From the NCBI GenBank assembly GCA_032629725.1, contig JAFEVB010000008.1, forward strand, positions 1 to 64,000: a stretch of DNA of 64,000 nucleotides, written 5' to 3'. The DNA is from Gremmenia infestans (taxonomy: Eukaryota > Ascomycota > Leotiomycetes > Helotiales > Hamatocanthoscyphaceae). Under the pieces are notes generated by a model. The model worked only from the letters and a program-made list of their open reading frames with translations. It made no database searches and was not told where the DNA came from. This document shows positions 12,142 to 24,524 of the stretch, one piece after another (within the stretch, counting starts at the first letter, position 1; every line of letters begins with the position of its first letter). A program made the translations under genes and the position numbers.

Positions 12142-14985
12142 TTATACTTTGACTGAAGCTTCTTCCTGAGCGATAGGCCTCTCATTCTGCACAGCGACAG
12201 ACTCCCCTTCTTTGACATCCTTCTCACTACCATCTTGTACCCGGCCCCACCAGTCATCCCCTAACAATCTTTCCAAGGGCCGTCTCGCAGTATGAGTTAA
12301 CAGCTTCGTCACCGGCCTTGCATTGCATGCTATCGTACTCATTGGAAACATCCTGGTCAAGTTATCCTTTGCTAGCACGTCTCGAACATTAATGGGCGTG
12401 ATCATTCCGGTACCAAACGACTCTGCCAGGTTGTAAACAGACTGTACAAATTCCTCTTGCGTACGCCGTTGCTGTATAGAGATAGGTCGTAATTGTAGCT
12501 CGCTCTTCCTACCACCAGTTCTTCCAGCGTCGATGTTTGTATATTCAAGTTTCCAGCCCTGGTAGTTGAGCATCAACGAACGTCTTGTTTCGCGGCCAAC
12601 GAATAGATATTCAACATCGTGGATGTCAGCATCGGGATTCTTGCCAAGATCGATGAGGCTGGACTCCTGGCAGAGGTGCTTTGCAATTCGCATTGAGAGC
12701 GTGACTGGCAGATCTAATCTCCGGCCCTCGTATGTTAGATTGCTGGCGGCTAGAAAGTCTTTAATGTGCTTTGATTCGAGCCAGCGATTTCGGAGGTGGC
12801 TGGTAGTCTTCTGGTAGAAGCGCACATCAACTGCTTCATTTGGAAGCATGAGGTCTGTTCCCTCTTCTCGAACCACTGCTTGAATAGACGTGAGCCTTAA
12901 AGCTTTGGATTCGGTGACATGAAAGTGCATCTCGAGTGGAGGGAATGCAGAAAGCACCGCGGCACCAATGGATTTGCTGCTGCTTGGGTGTTTGTAAAAC
13001 GGATTAGGTTGGAAGTGCAATATGAGAACCTCATGTGGCACATCACGAGTGGATAATTGACATTCTGCAAGCACACTCGATAGATTCGGCAAGGCGGTAC
13101 TGAACGTGCGTACGGCTTGCTCGGTTTGTTGAAAAGGTGTTTTGGGCAAAGCTCGCGAGCCACTGTCCAAGTGGCTGTGGATAACACTTCCTAGAATTCC
13201 GGATGATGCCGTCTCGTATTTGTCATTCCAGTATGTTAGTCCTTGAAGCTCTTCTTTGATAGCAGAAGGTTTTGTTTTCGTGGGAGTTGGAGTCACGCTG
13301 TTATACTTTTGGGGCGGTTCTTCCTGGTACAGCTTCTCGGTCTCGCTATTCTCATCAGGAGCATCCACAATGGGTGTACTTTGCCACACGGACCCTTCCT
13401 TGGCAATAGGGATCGTCCAACGGGTCCATTTCCGAAGTCTGTCCCTCCATTGCAAGCCTTCCACCTTGGCGTAGTCGGAGAATACACCACTTTCGACAGG
13501 GGTGGAGTCGGGCATTTTACAACCAAGTCGATACTGCTGTCTGGTTGAGAAGTGTCCAGATGTAACAAGAAGGCGACGTGCAGCGCTAGCCCGATTTGAG
13601 AGCCAAACGTCTCGCTTGTTGGTGAGGCAGGATATGAGTAGCTACTGCTGTTAGTGATAACAAAACGAATAGCATTCGACACGTACCTCTTTCGTTGGAC
13701 GATTAGCACCAGCGATGTCCTTTTCAGGAGTCCGGATTATTTCCGTATTCGTAAGACGGCTAAGCTCATGTAGCGCTGCGTCGTCAAAAGTCCTGTCGGC
13801 CCATCGATTCAAGTGTTGGTTTTCAAGTCTTTTATTATAAGGCATGAGGTCTAGAAGTGACAATTTTAACGTCTGGACATTTTCCAGTATCCGCCTGAGC
13901 TCAGTGATGACGGCATCGCATTTCGCCCGAGACGCTGTGATTCGTATGACTCCTGTTGAAGGGAAACCCTCAAGTTTCTCGCTGTACCTCGGCAGATAGT
14001 CTTCTTTCATAGCATCTAAAACTGAATGCTCTGTAGTACTTGAATTAGCTTGGGTAGTCTATAATGAAATCGAAACCCTACTTAACAAGAGATTTAGATG
14101 TGTGACACGCATCCGAACCTCCATGGAACCAAATCCACCTTCCAATTCTGGAAGCGACAGCTTCCAGCACTGTCTTATCAACTGAATAACAACACGTTGC
14201 TTATAGGTATGCGATGCCAATGTATATCCTCTCGAAGACTGCTTGTATTTCTGGCCCACATAATCTCCAATCGAGGGGATCCAAGGACTGCGTTCAAGAA
14301 CAATCTCGTGGATTGAATCGTGACTTAGTGGCGACCAGGTAATGGTGTGTGGGGAGGAATCTTCCGGCTGTTTGTTCTCAAAAGAACGGATGTATTTCTC
14401 CAATTGAGGGACCGTAAATGACTCCTGAAGACTCTGTACGAGGGTATTGAAATCGTCCCAATGTTGAGGTTCCTTGTCCTTTTCTGGTCTGAACTCGTTG
14501 ATGTTTTCCACCACTTCCTCCTGGCTAATCAGACCCCTTTCTTCTTGTATTTGTTCCAATATATCAATATGTTCCGCATCTAGTTGGGCAGGTGCATCAT
14601 CGGGATGCCTTCCCGAGTGATCATATCGGTGGATCTTCGATTCTCGAAGGAGTAGTACTTCGGCTGGAGCCCCTAGGTTCTTCGCATCCTTCAATGACTC
14701 CCGCTCCTTGAATAACGAATGCCCTCGAAACCCATAGGTCTCTCCCAGCTTCTCCTCCACGGGACGATACCTGAGAAAAGGGGCAAGAGGTTTGTTGCGC
14801 CGTGTGAAGTGTGAGAGGGGAACCAGAGTCCGGCGTACTTGCTGATGCTTCTCTGGTACATCTTTTTCAGACCACGAATCGGTCGACTGAAAAGCCGCTT
14901 GAAACTTGGACGGGGTAGTGTGCCGTGCCAGACGCCGCTGGCAACTCAAGCATATGTGTGGTCTAGAAGTTGTTCGAGGGATCAT
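12142..14985 (-). CDS. SLS1: Sls1-like mitochondrial protein
   Basis: Three exons on the minus strand: 14985-14082, 14015-13687 and 13641-12142, about 910 aa. The first splice joins LLN to AMKEDYLP; the second has three in-frame acceptors (13648, 13645, 13642), the last preferred. The start MIPRTTSRPHICLSCQRR is a basic mitochondrial presequence; an in-frame ATG at 15099 lies 38 codons upstream and is less likely. A conserved N-terminal domain near residues 230-300 has the run SPWIPSIGDY then QLIRQCWKLSLPELEGG. A KH-like segment follows (EKLEGFPSTGVIRITASRAK). These match the fungal SLS1 family. In yeast Sls1 is an inner-membrane protein coordinating mitochondrial transcription and translation. 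It is divergent from NSE3 with 216 bp between starts. Confidence 0.82.
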
Positions 14986-15201
14986 GATGCGACTGATGTT
15001 GAAACCTGGAAGAAAGTCCGGAAGTTTTTTGATCGGTCGAAAGTCAAGCGAGGTCCGACCACCAAGCAAGTCGCGTGAAGGCGCGTCTCCTTCCACCACC
15101 CCGAGAGTTCACAAAGCATACATTTCAATAACAGAGCCTCTTTTCCCTGCAAGCCACCGAAATTTCACATAGCCTTCTGATATCTCATAAAAATCGTCAA
15201 T

Positions 15202-16326
15202 ATGTCTTCTAGGCGCCGTACCGTACGTTTACTGCCGCGCTCAATCGTCACTTGGTACTAACCATGCTAGATGCAAGAGGAAGAGGAATCCGAGGAGGAA
15301 CCTACCCAAAGCACACACCGCCGGCGCGGGCGCGCACCAGCCTCTGAAGATGAGAGCGAAGGGGAGGAAGAGGAAGAAGTCGGAGGCGATGGCATGGATG
15401 TCGATGGAGCTGAGTCCATGGATCAGGCTGTGAAGAAACTCGTGCGATACGCGCTAGCTTGCGAATATCAGAGAATAACGATCAAAAGAACGGGAATATC
15501 CGAAAAAGGTCAGTACTGTAGTTTACATGGCTGCATGAATATTGACATTAGCAGTGCTTGGAAAGCAGCCCCGCTCATTTAAACACGTCTTTGAGGCAGC
15601 ACAGAAGCAACTACGGACAAAGTTTGGCATGGAGATGGTTGAGTTGCCACAGAGGGAAAGAGTTACGTTGAAGGCAAAGAGATGTAAGTCTCGAAATTTT
15701 GTCTGGAGTACCTGCTAACATCTATAGCTGCTGCGAAATCAAAAGGAAACTCGAAACCAACGGCCTCCTACATTCTCTCAACAACCCTCCCCGCACAATA
15801 TCGCACGCCCGAAATCCTTGCCCCGTCATTAATTGGCAGTGAAGAAGACGAAGCGACCTATATTGGCTTATGCACTGTGATCGTCGCCTACATTTCCATG
15901 AGCCCAGCAGAAGCAGTTCCAGAACATCGACTTATCAGAGCGTTGAAGAGGCTGAACGTAGATGAGAACACGCCTCTTGGCAAAACGGATGCAATACTAA
16001 AGAAGATGGGCGCCCATGGTTACATCTGGAAAGTGACAGACAGACAGGGTGACGAGGAAACAATTGACTATCGGTTGGGACCGAGGGGCAAGACGGAGAT
16101 TGGGAAGAGGGGTGTGCGGGGTTTCGTGCAGGAGGTATATGGCGACTCAGCTCCGGATGATCTTGATAAGCGGCTGAACAGAAGTCTCAATATGGATGTT
16201 GCTAGGATTGAACATGTGGACGGGACAACTGCTATAGCTGAAGAGGACCAGGGAGAACCAGATGCAGGTCCTAGTAGGGTTAGATCGTCAGGAAGAAGAC
16301 GAAGAGCGGCTGATGACGATGAATGA
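15202..16326 (+). CDS. NSE3: Nse3, MAGE-domain subunit of the SMC5/6 complex
   Basis: Four exons: 15202-15222, 15271-15508, 15555-15683 and 15728-16326, about 328 aa. The introns are very short (48, 46 and 44 bp); the first has a TACTAAC branch site. An acidic N-terminus (EEEEVGGDGMDVD) precedes the MAGE homology fold: MDQAVKKLVRYALACEYQR, then SFKHVFEAAQKQLRTKFGM, then a second winged helix with EHRLIRALKRLNVD and GYIWKV. Nse3 binds Nse1 and Nse4 and DNA and serves SMC5/6 in repair of DNA lesions in the nucleus. The C-terminus ends in a basic stretch followed by acidic residues. It converges with SF3B5. Confidence 0.85.
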
Positions 16327-16580
16327 ATTTATGTTTAATGTACTTGGGAAAGGGACTGGCTGGATATGAATGTCACAAACAAACGATCGAATTGTCGTAC
16401 GATATTGATGAAGCAAATAGCGGCTGAAGGGTATCACTTTATGTTCTTGCTGATCGTTTTGTAGCCTCGGACTCTTGCACGTATCCACGGCAGACCCATC
16501 CTGGATATTGCCAAACGCCTTGGTAGTACTTCCCAATAGCCTCGATAGGCCAACTCCATTCATTCATTCCCAGACACTAC

Positions 16581-16952
16581 TCAATCCTGCACCTCCGGCG
16601 GCTTCCCAACAGGTTGAATCATTTTCTATACCTCATTTAGCACACATCCCTCATAAGCCAACCCCTCCCATCATAGTACTCACCTCAATCATAGCCCCTC
16701 TAACCTTCTCCCTACATTCCCCCATACCAATCGCCATATAACTCAACAACGGTGGATGTCCAACGTAACTGGCATAGCTGTCACGCTGGATATTTGACGA
16801 CCATTCGAATTTCGTAGTGTCTGCGTGCCCCGTTCCGACGTAGCGGGCTTGCAGCTGCTCGAGTTGTTGTTGAGCGCGAAGTTTGTCTGCCTGTGGGAGA
16901 GGATATTAGCAGGGGATGTGAGAAGGTCAGAGTGAGGGCTTTGACTTACCAT
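16581..16952 (-). CDS. SF3B5: SF3b subunit 5 (SF3B5/Ysf3-like) splicing factor
   Basis: Minus-strand exons 16952-16950 (only the ATG), 16890-16684 and 16625-16581 give an 84-aa protein, close to the usual 85 or so. The conserved block is QLEQLQARYVGTGHADTTKF, then QRDSYASYVGH, LLSYMAIG and MIQPVGKPPE, as in SF3B5 of animals and fungi. The protein is a small structural part of SF3b in U2 snRNP, which recognises branch sites. The first coding exon holds nothing but the start codon, directly followed by GTAAGT. Introns are 59 and 58 bp. The gene escapes a simple ORF search. Confidence 0.93.
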
Positions 16953-17333
16953 GTTGACGCTTTATTTTGGGGTTGTAGGAGACGAGGAGGATGCGATGCG
17001 GTTCTTGATATTGGGACGCGTGCCGCATGCATTTCTGTCGGGTCGGAAGAATATTTGACCGATGATGCTGGAGTTAAAGTGAACTTTTTGAAGCGGCGGC
17101 CTCAACGCCGATTCAACCGCAAACAGTTCCACATCTCGACAACTCTTGTCAATGAATATACATCTGATGAATTTATATAATATCTAGCTTTAGGAACCTT
17201 TAGAAAGAGAGCATACTAGGTAGATGCCGTAAGAACCTCCGTTTGCTTATTACACGTGATATACACGTGATGTGAGTTCCTCCTATACGTGTTGCAATTG
17301 AGTCTAACATGATCCAGGGACCTTGAATTACAA
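16953..17333. promoter_or_regulatory. Divergent intergenic promoter region
   Basis: This 381-bp gap separates the start of SF3B5 (minus) from the start of the zinc protein gene (plus). It holds two close ACACGTGAT words (near 17253-17270) and a CACGTG core, a possible bHLH site. No gene is seen. Promoter role is inferred from gene orientation. Confidence 0.4.
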
Positions 17334-18713
17334 ATGAGGCCTGGTCACGGCAGTCGACCTGGCACGGCATCTGGCCCTGCCACATTAGATGCGAAGCTAC
17401 TTCAAGGAGATCGTTTTCGAGAGTCCAGAGACAAACTTGAAACTAGCTTGAAGAGTATTGAAGCCTTCTATGCATCCCCACAGGCTCCACGCCATGCTGG
17501 CCCGCCAGATTGTGGACGGTGCAATACCAAAAAGAGGCGGGTCGCTGAGGCTTACTATGAATACTATCTTTCAGACGCCCCAGGAAGATGGGACTATGAT
17601 CTCCTTGAATATCGAGAGGAGATGCGGAGGAAGTTCAACCAGCCCGAAGGACCGCAGCTAGAAGAGATACACGCCCTCTTCCAATCCACTCTTCGAGAAT
17701 ACCTGAAACACACTCTCCTCGCCTCAAAAGCAACCGACAACTCTGATGTCAATTCCTATAAAAGTATGGCAGCCGACCTTCTACAGCAAGGAAAAGCAAC
17801 CAACGAAGTCCTCGAATACTACCATACCTCTCAACTCAACTCCTGCAACCAGTCAACATCATCCATAATCCGCGCTTTAAACGAAACCAAACTCCCCCGA
17901 GAACGCGCCCAGATATACATCTCATTCTACTGCACGCCCTCTTCCACCGACACCCCCCAACAAAAAAACATCAAGCAAAAATATGCTCGCCTATTCGAGC
18001 AACTCATCCCCCACGACGAGGTCCTCGCTGCCTGGCGCAAAGAAGCCGCCGCTTCTCAAGAAAACACAATAGCGGATCTAAGAGGCAGACTACAAGAGCT
18101 GCAAATGGGCCAGAGTGCGCATCTAAAGGATAAAGCGAGGAAAGCTGCGAATGCGCAGAGGAGGGAGCCGAGTCCGAGGGTTGTGGCTTGCCAGAGGGAG
18201 GGATGTCCGCTTGATGTGAACATTTCGGGTGTGGAGGAGATTATCGAGTGTGCGGTCTGTGAATGGCTGGAGCGGAATGGTGGACGGCGTGGAAGGTTTT
18301 ATTATTGTTCTTTTGAGCATTGTGAAGAAGACGCGGTGAGTTGTTATTCCTGGGGTTTGATCCGATTGCTGATTTTTGAATCTAGGAAGAGCATGAGCAT
18401 CGTGAACATCAATGTTGCATGGACAATCGATGCATTTCCTACCCAGAGGCGGGACCGAACGAGGCGGATGGAGCGCAGATGTGTGGCCTTTGCTTGGATT
18501 GTAGATATCATAATGTTGTGAGCTACTTTTGCTCCGAGCACTGCTATCGTGAGAATGTGGTAAGTAATAAATACATCGTTTCCAGGACCGAAGACATGCT
18601 AATGGGTTTAGACCACGCATCGTGAAGAGTTTCACCACGGAAGGGATATCCCGAGCACTGGCGCACCTTTTGATCGATTTCAAGCGGCCATGGACGTGGA
18701 GATTATGTCCTAG
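17334..18713 (+). CDS. Protein with two tandem MYND-like zinc modules
   Basis: Exons 17334-18335, 18386-18559 and 18612-18713 join in phase 0 to give 425 aa. The N-terminal two thirds are charged, helical and without recognised domain; an early CGRCNTKKRR motif sits near residue 62. The C-terminal third has two cysteine modules. The first has CAVC, then FYYCSFEHC and a His/Cys tail; the second has CGLCLDC, then YFCSEHC and a His tail. The spacing C-x2-C .. YxCS-x2/3-C .. H resembles MYND-type zinc fingers, which bind proline-rich partners. The second module appears only after splicing. Function is not known to me. Confidence 0.75.
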
Positions 18714-19498
18714 ATACCTTTGTAGCGGCTTAGGTGACTGTCTACGGAGGATTAAGGGCCGACAGATCAAGAATATTACAGGTCAACAAACTTTACCTAT
18801 CCTATAGGTAAGATAGTACCTTATATAGAGTACCGTAGACACGAATTTTTCGTAAAGAGGAATAAAGGGGATTACGGCTAAGAAAACAAAAATGCGTTTG
18901 AATTTGCACATGAAATAAAAACCTAATTTCGAATGCGCTTCCCAGATTCAAATGTACATCATGTAGATTGTTCTCGAAAACAGGTGATGCCAATACATGA
19001 AGCCACCAACTATCCTCATTAGGAAGGCAACTCAACTCTTAGCAACAAGGTAATGGATACCACAAAAGCCACAAACCCGAGGAAGGAACAAATGAAAAGA
19101 GGTGAAGATGTCAGCCAGACTGTCATCGTGGTGGTGGATAATCGCTCGCTGATCTCTTCCCACTCCTGTCCTGGCGTACCGTTGAGTTGACTCGGCCTCG
19201 CGCCCCTGCTCGCTACAGTAAAACGTCATTGCAAGTTGGCGCTTCCGAGACCATTTACGGGAAGCTACTCTAGTAAACGTGCACCAAGTTGTCCCTCCAC
19301 CTCCACCACCACCAACACCTTTTTAGAAAACACCATTCTTCGTCCTGTCCTGTAATCGCGCGTACACATTGAATCCTCAAGCAATAACGGCTTCCTCAAC
19401 AAGCCTGTCAATTTGTGCAAGGGTGGCCGGCCATTGTGCCTGCGGAGTAAACACCAACTAATTCCCCCGACAATTCATGCGACAGACATTTATTCACT
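18714..19498. other. Intergenic region upstream of the OSBP gene
   Basis: About 785 bp with no supported gene. It is likely the 3' end of the zinc-protein transcript and the promoter and leader of the oxysterol-binding gene; the last 250 bases are C/A-rich, as in many fungal leaders. Short frames on the minus strand show no family character. Confidence 0.45.
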
Positions 19499-22400
19499 AT
19501 GTCTGAAGCTGGAGAAGGGTTAGTAACACCTTTCCTTCCCTCGACAGTATGTCTTTCTTGCTGATTGTCCCCAGAAGTCACAAGCGCAGCAAATCGTCCA
19601 TGCTGTCATTGCACCGACGGAAAGAAGGCAAGAATGATGAGACCACCTCCGAAGACAGCTCGTCAGCCATGTCGCACCGCGGCCACCTCGGAAGACCATC
19701 AACAAGCACCGCAAGCCTTATCCGCTCAACCTCAAACCTCATCCAAGCCTCGCAGCACAGAGCTATGCCTTCGAATCCGCCCCCAATCCCACAAGACAAG
19801 CCGGTCACGATCGAGCAATCGGTGCGCAAGTTTCGCGTCTTCGAGGCGCTGAGGAACGGGGACACGGCCTCGATCTCGAAAGCTATACGGGAGAGCGATG
19901 GGACTCGATCAAGTATATCTAGTGTAAACGGGGGCTCGAGTGGGTTAGACGACACGAGTATACTGCACCTGGCGATACAATGCGCTGAGCAACCTGTTGT
20001 GGAGTACGTGCTTTCTGATGGCGCGGGGTCAATTGATATCAATTCGAGGGATAAGGAGGGCAATACGGCGCTACATATTGCTGCCCAGCAAGGACGGTCG
20101 CATATCGTCAAGCTGCTGCTTGAACAGCCTGGTATCAACGATTCGATTGCGAACTACTCTGGTCGTCTACCCATCGATGTCGCCCGCACCCCGGACATTT
20201 ACCAGCAATTGCAGTTATCGCGCTCGATATTTGTAGATGGAAAGGTCAAACAGGTGCAAACTTTAGTTCAACAAGGAGATTATAAGAAACTGGGCGAGGT
20301 TTTGGAAGAGCCTCGTGTTAAGACTGTTTTGGATATTAATGGAGGCGAGTTTGCGAGCGATATCACGACAATACAGTCTGGAGGTACACTACTGCATGAG
20401 GCTGCTAGGAAGAAAAACACTGCACTCATACAGGCTCTGTTACTTCATGGGGCGGATCCGTTTAGGAGGGATCGTAGGGGCAAGCTTCCGCAGGATGTTA
20501 CGAAGGACGACACTACGAGAGCGATGCTTAAAAGATCTCCGGCTGCTGTTGCAGCGCAACGAGGCATTCAGGAGAAAGCCGTGCTTGGAAATGCTTCCCA
20601 GCAAAACTCAACTGCGGCTCCTGGTGATGCTTTGGCTGGAAAGGAGGGCCGCGAGATGAAGGGATATCTGAAGAAGTGGACAAATTACCGAAAGGGATAT
20701 CAACTGCGTTGGTTTGTACTGGAAGACGGAGTGATGAGTTACTACAAGCACCAAGATGATATAGGAGCTGCTTGCCGTGGAGCCATTAATATGCGAATTG
20801 CGAAGCTTAATATGGATCCAACTGAGAAGACGAAATTCGAGATCATTGGGAAGTCTTCAGTCAAGTATCACCTGAAGGCAAACCACGAGGTTGAGGCCAA
20901 GAGATGGTTCTGGGCTCTCAACAACTCTATCCAATGGACCAAGGACCAGGCGAAGGAAGAAGATCGGCAGAAGCAAAAGAGTTCAGAGATCTTGAGGCAA
21001 GCGAAACTTGAGCATAATGCCGGGTCGAAAGATCCATTTACATCAGAGCTCGCGAGTGAAACTGCAAGTATCGCGGAAACCCGACGAAATAGTTACCAGG
21101 CCAGCTCCCGACTTGCACCACAACCTAGCAGGAGCGGCTCGTCTAAGGTTGCCTTCAATACTGCTGGAAGTGTTGGGGATGACGATGAAGGGACCGCGTA
21201 CGGATCTTATGAACCTAGCTTCATGGGGGAAATGGGCAAGATACCAAGCAATGTTGGTACCGGCATAGAAGGGGACGATGATGACGATTATGCTGAAGGT
21301 GAAGGTTCAAGCGATCGTGACACACCGGCAAGCAAAGATGCGTTTAACATCACTGCCCAGTCGGCAAAACTGCAGTTGGACATGATGGCATCTGTGAATG
21401 CAGCCTTGCAAACTGAACAAACCAGGAACCCCGCACTCACAATTTCTGACCCCATGGCTGTACAAGCCGTGCAAACCTACGACTCATCCATCCGCAATCT
21501 CAAGGGTCTTGTTGGGGATCTTCTGAAAATTTCGAGGGATAGAGACGCCCACTGGCAGTACCGCCTTGACCGAGAAGAAGACATGAGACGCCTCTGGGAG
21601 GATAGTATGGCGCAAGTAGCCAAGGAACAGGAAATCCTTGAAGCCCGAGTTGGGGAGGCTGAAGAGAAACGAAAATTGACGAAACGGGCTCTCCGTGAGG
21701 TGATTGGTGGCAGTGTCGCTGTGAGTAGTCGACCTGCGAGCAGAGGTGAACCTTCACAGGAGGTTGCTGAGGCCCTTGAGGAAGTGAAGTTTGAACAAGG
21801 TGTCAATGCTTCACTTGAACGACCACCTACGGCGAGAAGCTCCCTCCGACGCAAATCTATTCTACAGGAGATTAATGCCTTGTCGGATTCGGATTCTGAG
21901 GACGATGAGGAGTTCTTTGATGCTGTGGATGCTGGCGAGGTCCAGGTTGCGCCAATGCCTCCGGTTAGTCCACCTTTGAAGGGCGACTTGCTTGAGCCGG
22001 GGGCTATTGATTTGAGCTCGTCATTCCATGGTTACGAGGATGGTATCCGGAAAAAGCTGGCTATGGATGCTGATGATAGACCGAAAATTTCTCTCTGGGT
22101 AAGTCGCGTGCCTCCTTTTTTATGGGCCTGCTAATAATCTGCAGAGTATTCTTAAATCCATGATTGGAAAGGACATGACGAAAATGACTCTTCCCGTATC
22201 ATTTAACGAACCAACATCACTGCTTCAGCGATGCGCCGAAGATATGGAATATTCAGATCTTCTCGATATTGCAGCAGATCGACCTGATGCGGCTGAACGA
22301 ATGGTCTACGTTGCAGCATTCGCCGCTTCCGAGTACGCTTCTACTATTGGTCGTGTTGCCAAACCCTTCAATCCACTTCTTGGAGAGACATTTGAGTACG

Positions 22401-23302
22401 TGCGCCCGGACAAGAATTATCGCTTCTTCATTGAGCAAGTAAGCCATCACCCACCCGTTGGCGCTGCGTGGGCCGAGTCACCCAGATGGACATACTACGG
22501 AGAGTCTGCCGTCAAGTCTAAATTCTACGGCAAATCTTTCGACATCAACCCACTTGGTACCTGGTTTCTCAAATTACGCCCTACCAACGGGGGCAAAGAA
22601 GAATTCTACACTTGGAAGAAAGTAACCTCATCCGTCATCGGTATCATCACCGGTTCTCCCACAGTTGACAACTACGGCCCCATGGAAGTCAAGAACTGGA
22701 CCACCGGCGAAGTCTGCCTCATGGACTTCAAAGCTCGAGGTTGGAAAGCCTCCTCCGCATACCACCTCACTGGCCGCGTGAACGACAAAAACGGTCAACC
22801 ACGCTTTAGCATGGGCGGCCGCTGGAACAACAAAATATATGCCCGTCTGACACCTGGATATGAAGCGACGCCCGAGGAACCCAAACCAGGGGACATGCAA
22901 CGTCACGGCAGTATTACTGACCCATCCCAAGTATTCCTCGTCTGGGAAGCCAATGTGCGCCCAACGGGTATCCCCTTCAACCTCACTCCCTTTGTTGTCA
23001 CGCTCAACGATTGCAACGATAAACTCCGACCTTGGCTTCCTCCCACTGATACGCGACTCCGTCCCGATCAAAGAGCCATGGAGGATGGCCAGTACGATTT
23101 CGCTGCTACGGAAAAGAATCGTGTAGAGGAGAAGCAAAGGGCGCGGAGGAGGCAGAGGGAGGAGAGGGGCGAGGAGTTCAGGCCACTTTGGTTTGTCAAG
23201 GATAGGTGTCCGATTACTGGAGAGATATTTTGGAGATTCAACGAGAAGTATTGGAAGGCTAGGGCGGAGAAGGATTGGCATGATGTAGAGGAGATCTTTT
23301 AG
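19499..23302 (+). CDS. Oxysterol-binding protein (ankyrin-PH-FFAT-ORD; Osh1/Osh2 type)
   Basis: Exons 19499-19518, 19575-22098 and 22145-23302 give about 1233 aa; introns are 56 and 46 bp. The short first exon (MSEAGEG) decides the true start. Ankyrin repeats lie near residues 125-330 (NTALHIAAQQGRSHIVKLLL). A PH domain starts near 369 (GYLKKWTNYRKGYQLRWFVL). A low-complexity linker carries EFFDAVD at 786-792, an FFAT-like VAP-binding motif with acidic flank. The ORD follows from about 850, with the family signature EQVSHHPP near 944. Proteins of this order move sterol or PI4P between the ER and Golgi or plasma membrane. Length fits yeast Osh1/Osh2 and filamentous fungal relatives. Confidence 0.93.
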
Positions 23303-23864
23303 AGGATTATATGATGTGGGTATATTATCTGGTATTATCTGGCGATGGGCAAAGGTACATATGGAGCGATTGGTGATGGATGCGATGGGCTTAGGATGGA
23401 GCAAATAATACAGAAGGGAAAAAAATTCGTATGTTTTTGGTGGTGTAAAATGATAAATGCCGGCTTTTCTAAGGTATCTTCTCCTCACCTACCCCCTACC
23501 TAACCTATGTCGCGTGTATTACATAATCCGAAATGCTACAACTGGTGCAGCACCAGTAGTTCAGCCGCCAATGAATACAGTAGAGTAGCTTGAATCCTAA
23601 AACCTATCCTATACATCCTAAACAATTAATTCCCCCTTCTCTACCTACCTACCCCCATCTCAATCTACAATAAACAAGTAGCTCGGCAATGCGATATAGT
23701 ACGCCGTACTCGTATTTGATTGTATTGCGCACACGCTCTCGGCAATCGATCGCGACGTGCAACAAAAAGGCCGGACGCACGAGGTGGAGGTTTCGGCAGT
23801 TTGAAATGCCACGTGGAAGCACGGGTTGCACGTGCGTGGGTTACATGTATGCACTGGGTGCACG

Positions 23865-23909
23865 GATGGGGAAGGAGGATGGGGAAGGAGGATGGGGAAG
23901 GAGGATGGG
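23865..23909 (+). repeat. 13-bp G/A-rich minisatellite
   Basis: The unit GATGGGGAAGGAG occurs three times exactly in a row (23865, 23878, 23891), with a fourth partial copy. All G are on the plus strand. No gene spans it. Confidence 0.85.
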
Positions 23910-23927
23910 AGGGAAGGTTAAAGGGGG

Positions 23928-23957
23928 TGGGTAGGGTAGGGTAGGGTAGGGTAGGGT
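23928..23957 (+). repeat. GGGTA pentamer array, possible G-quadruplex
   Basis: Six GGG tracts separated by TA follow directly in a row. Four or more G3 tracts with two-base loops fit a stable parallel G-quadruplex. The unit is five bases, not the TTAGGG hexamer usual at telomeres of filamentous ascomycetes, so I do not call it telomeric. Confidence 0.75.
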
Positions 23958-24524
23958 ATTTTGATGAAAGGGGTAGGTAGGTAGTGTGGTGGGATTTTGA
24001 TGAGTGAGGGGATGCTCGTGTTTTCTCTGGAGTCGGAAAAGCGGAAATAAGGTATCGTAACTACCTGGTTGTCAAGTTTTCAGCTGAGCGAACTGCTTTA
24101 GCGCTAATTAGCAAGGGAATGAGATTTTTGGTCGGAATGGATAATTGGAGGCAGAAAGGAGCACGAAGAATCCGGGTGCGATACTGTTTCGAATCATTTG
24201 TCCGTCAGTGCGGGTGTGATGGCTCGTCAGACCGTTTGCGATTTCTGCTGGCAACATTTAGATGTCAATGCTTTTTTTTAGTTTACACTTGCGATGTCCT
24301 TTATGCGTTTTATTAGTTTTGTACTATTCGACCCTTGAGAATAGGGTTGTCTTTCACTTGGAACGCTCGTTTCGAACCCTCGGTTGCTGCGTGGAAATTC
24401 TAGGCTATAAGAAGCTGATCCAACATATATCTGACAAGACTGTACATATACATCCCTTCGTCTCGCTTTCTCCACATCCAGGCGTCTCGGGATATCTCAG
24501 GATCAAGATCAAACCCAAACATCA

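Larger units (their letters stand above)
23303..24524. other. Gene-free stretch with G-rich tandem repeats
   Basis: About 1.2 kb between two convergent genes with no supported coding region. It contains a 13-bp minisatellite and a GGGTA array, listed separately. The short frames across the repeats are products of low complexity. Confidence 0.5.

Noticed and set aside
22628..23488. 286-codon minus-strand frame
   Set aside because: It is antisense to the conserved ORD exon of the oxysterol-binding gene and only reflects its codon use.
23928..23957. Interstitial telomere from the GGGTA array
   Set aside because: The unit has five bases, not TTAGGG, and unique genes continue on both sides.
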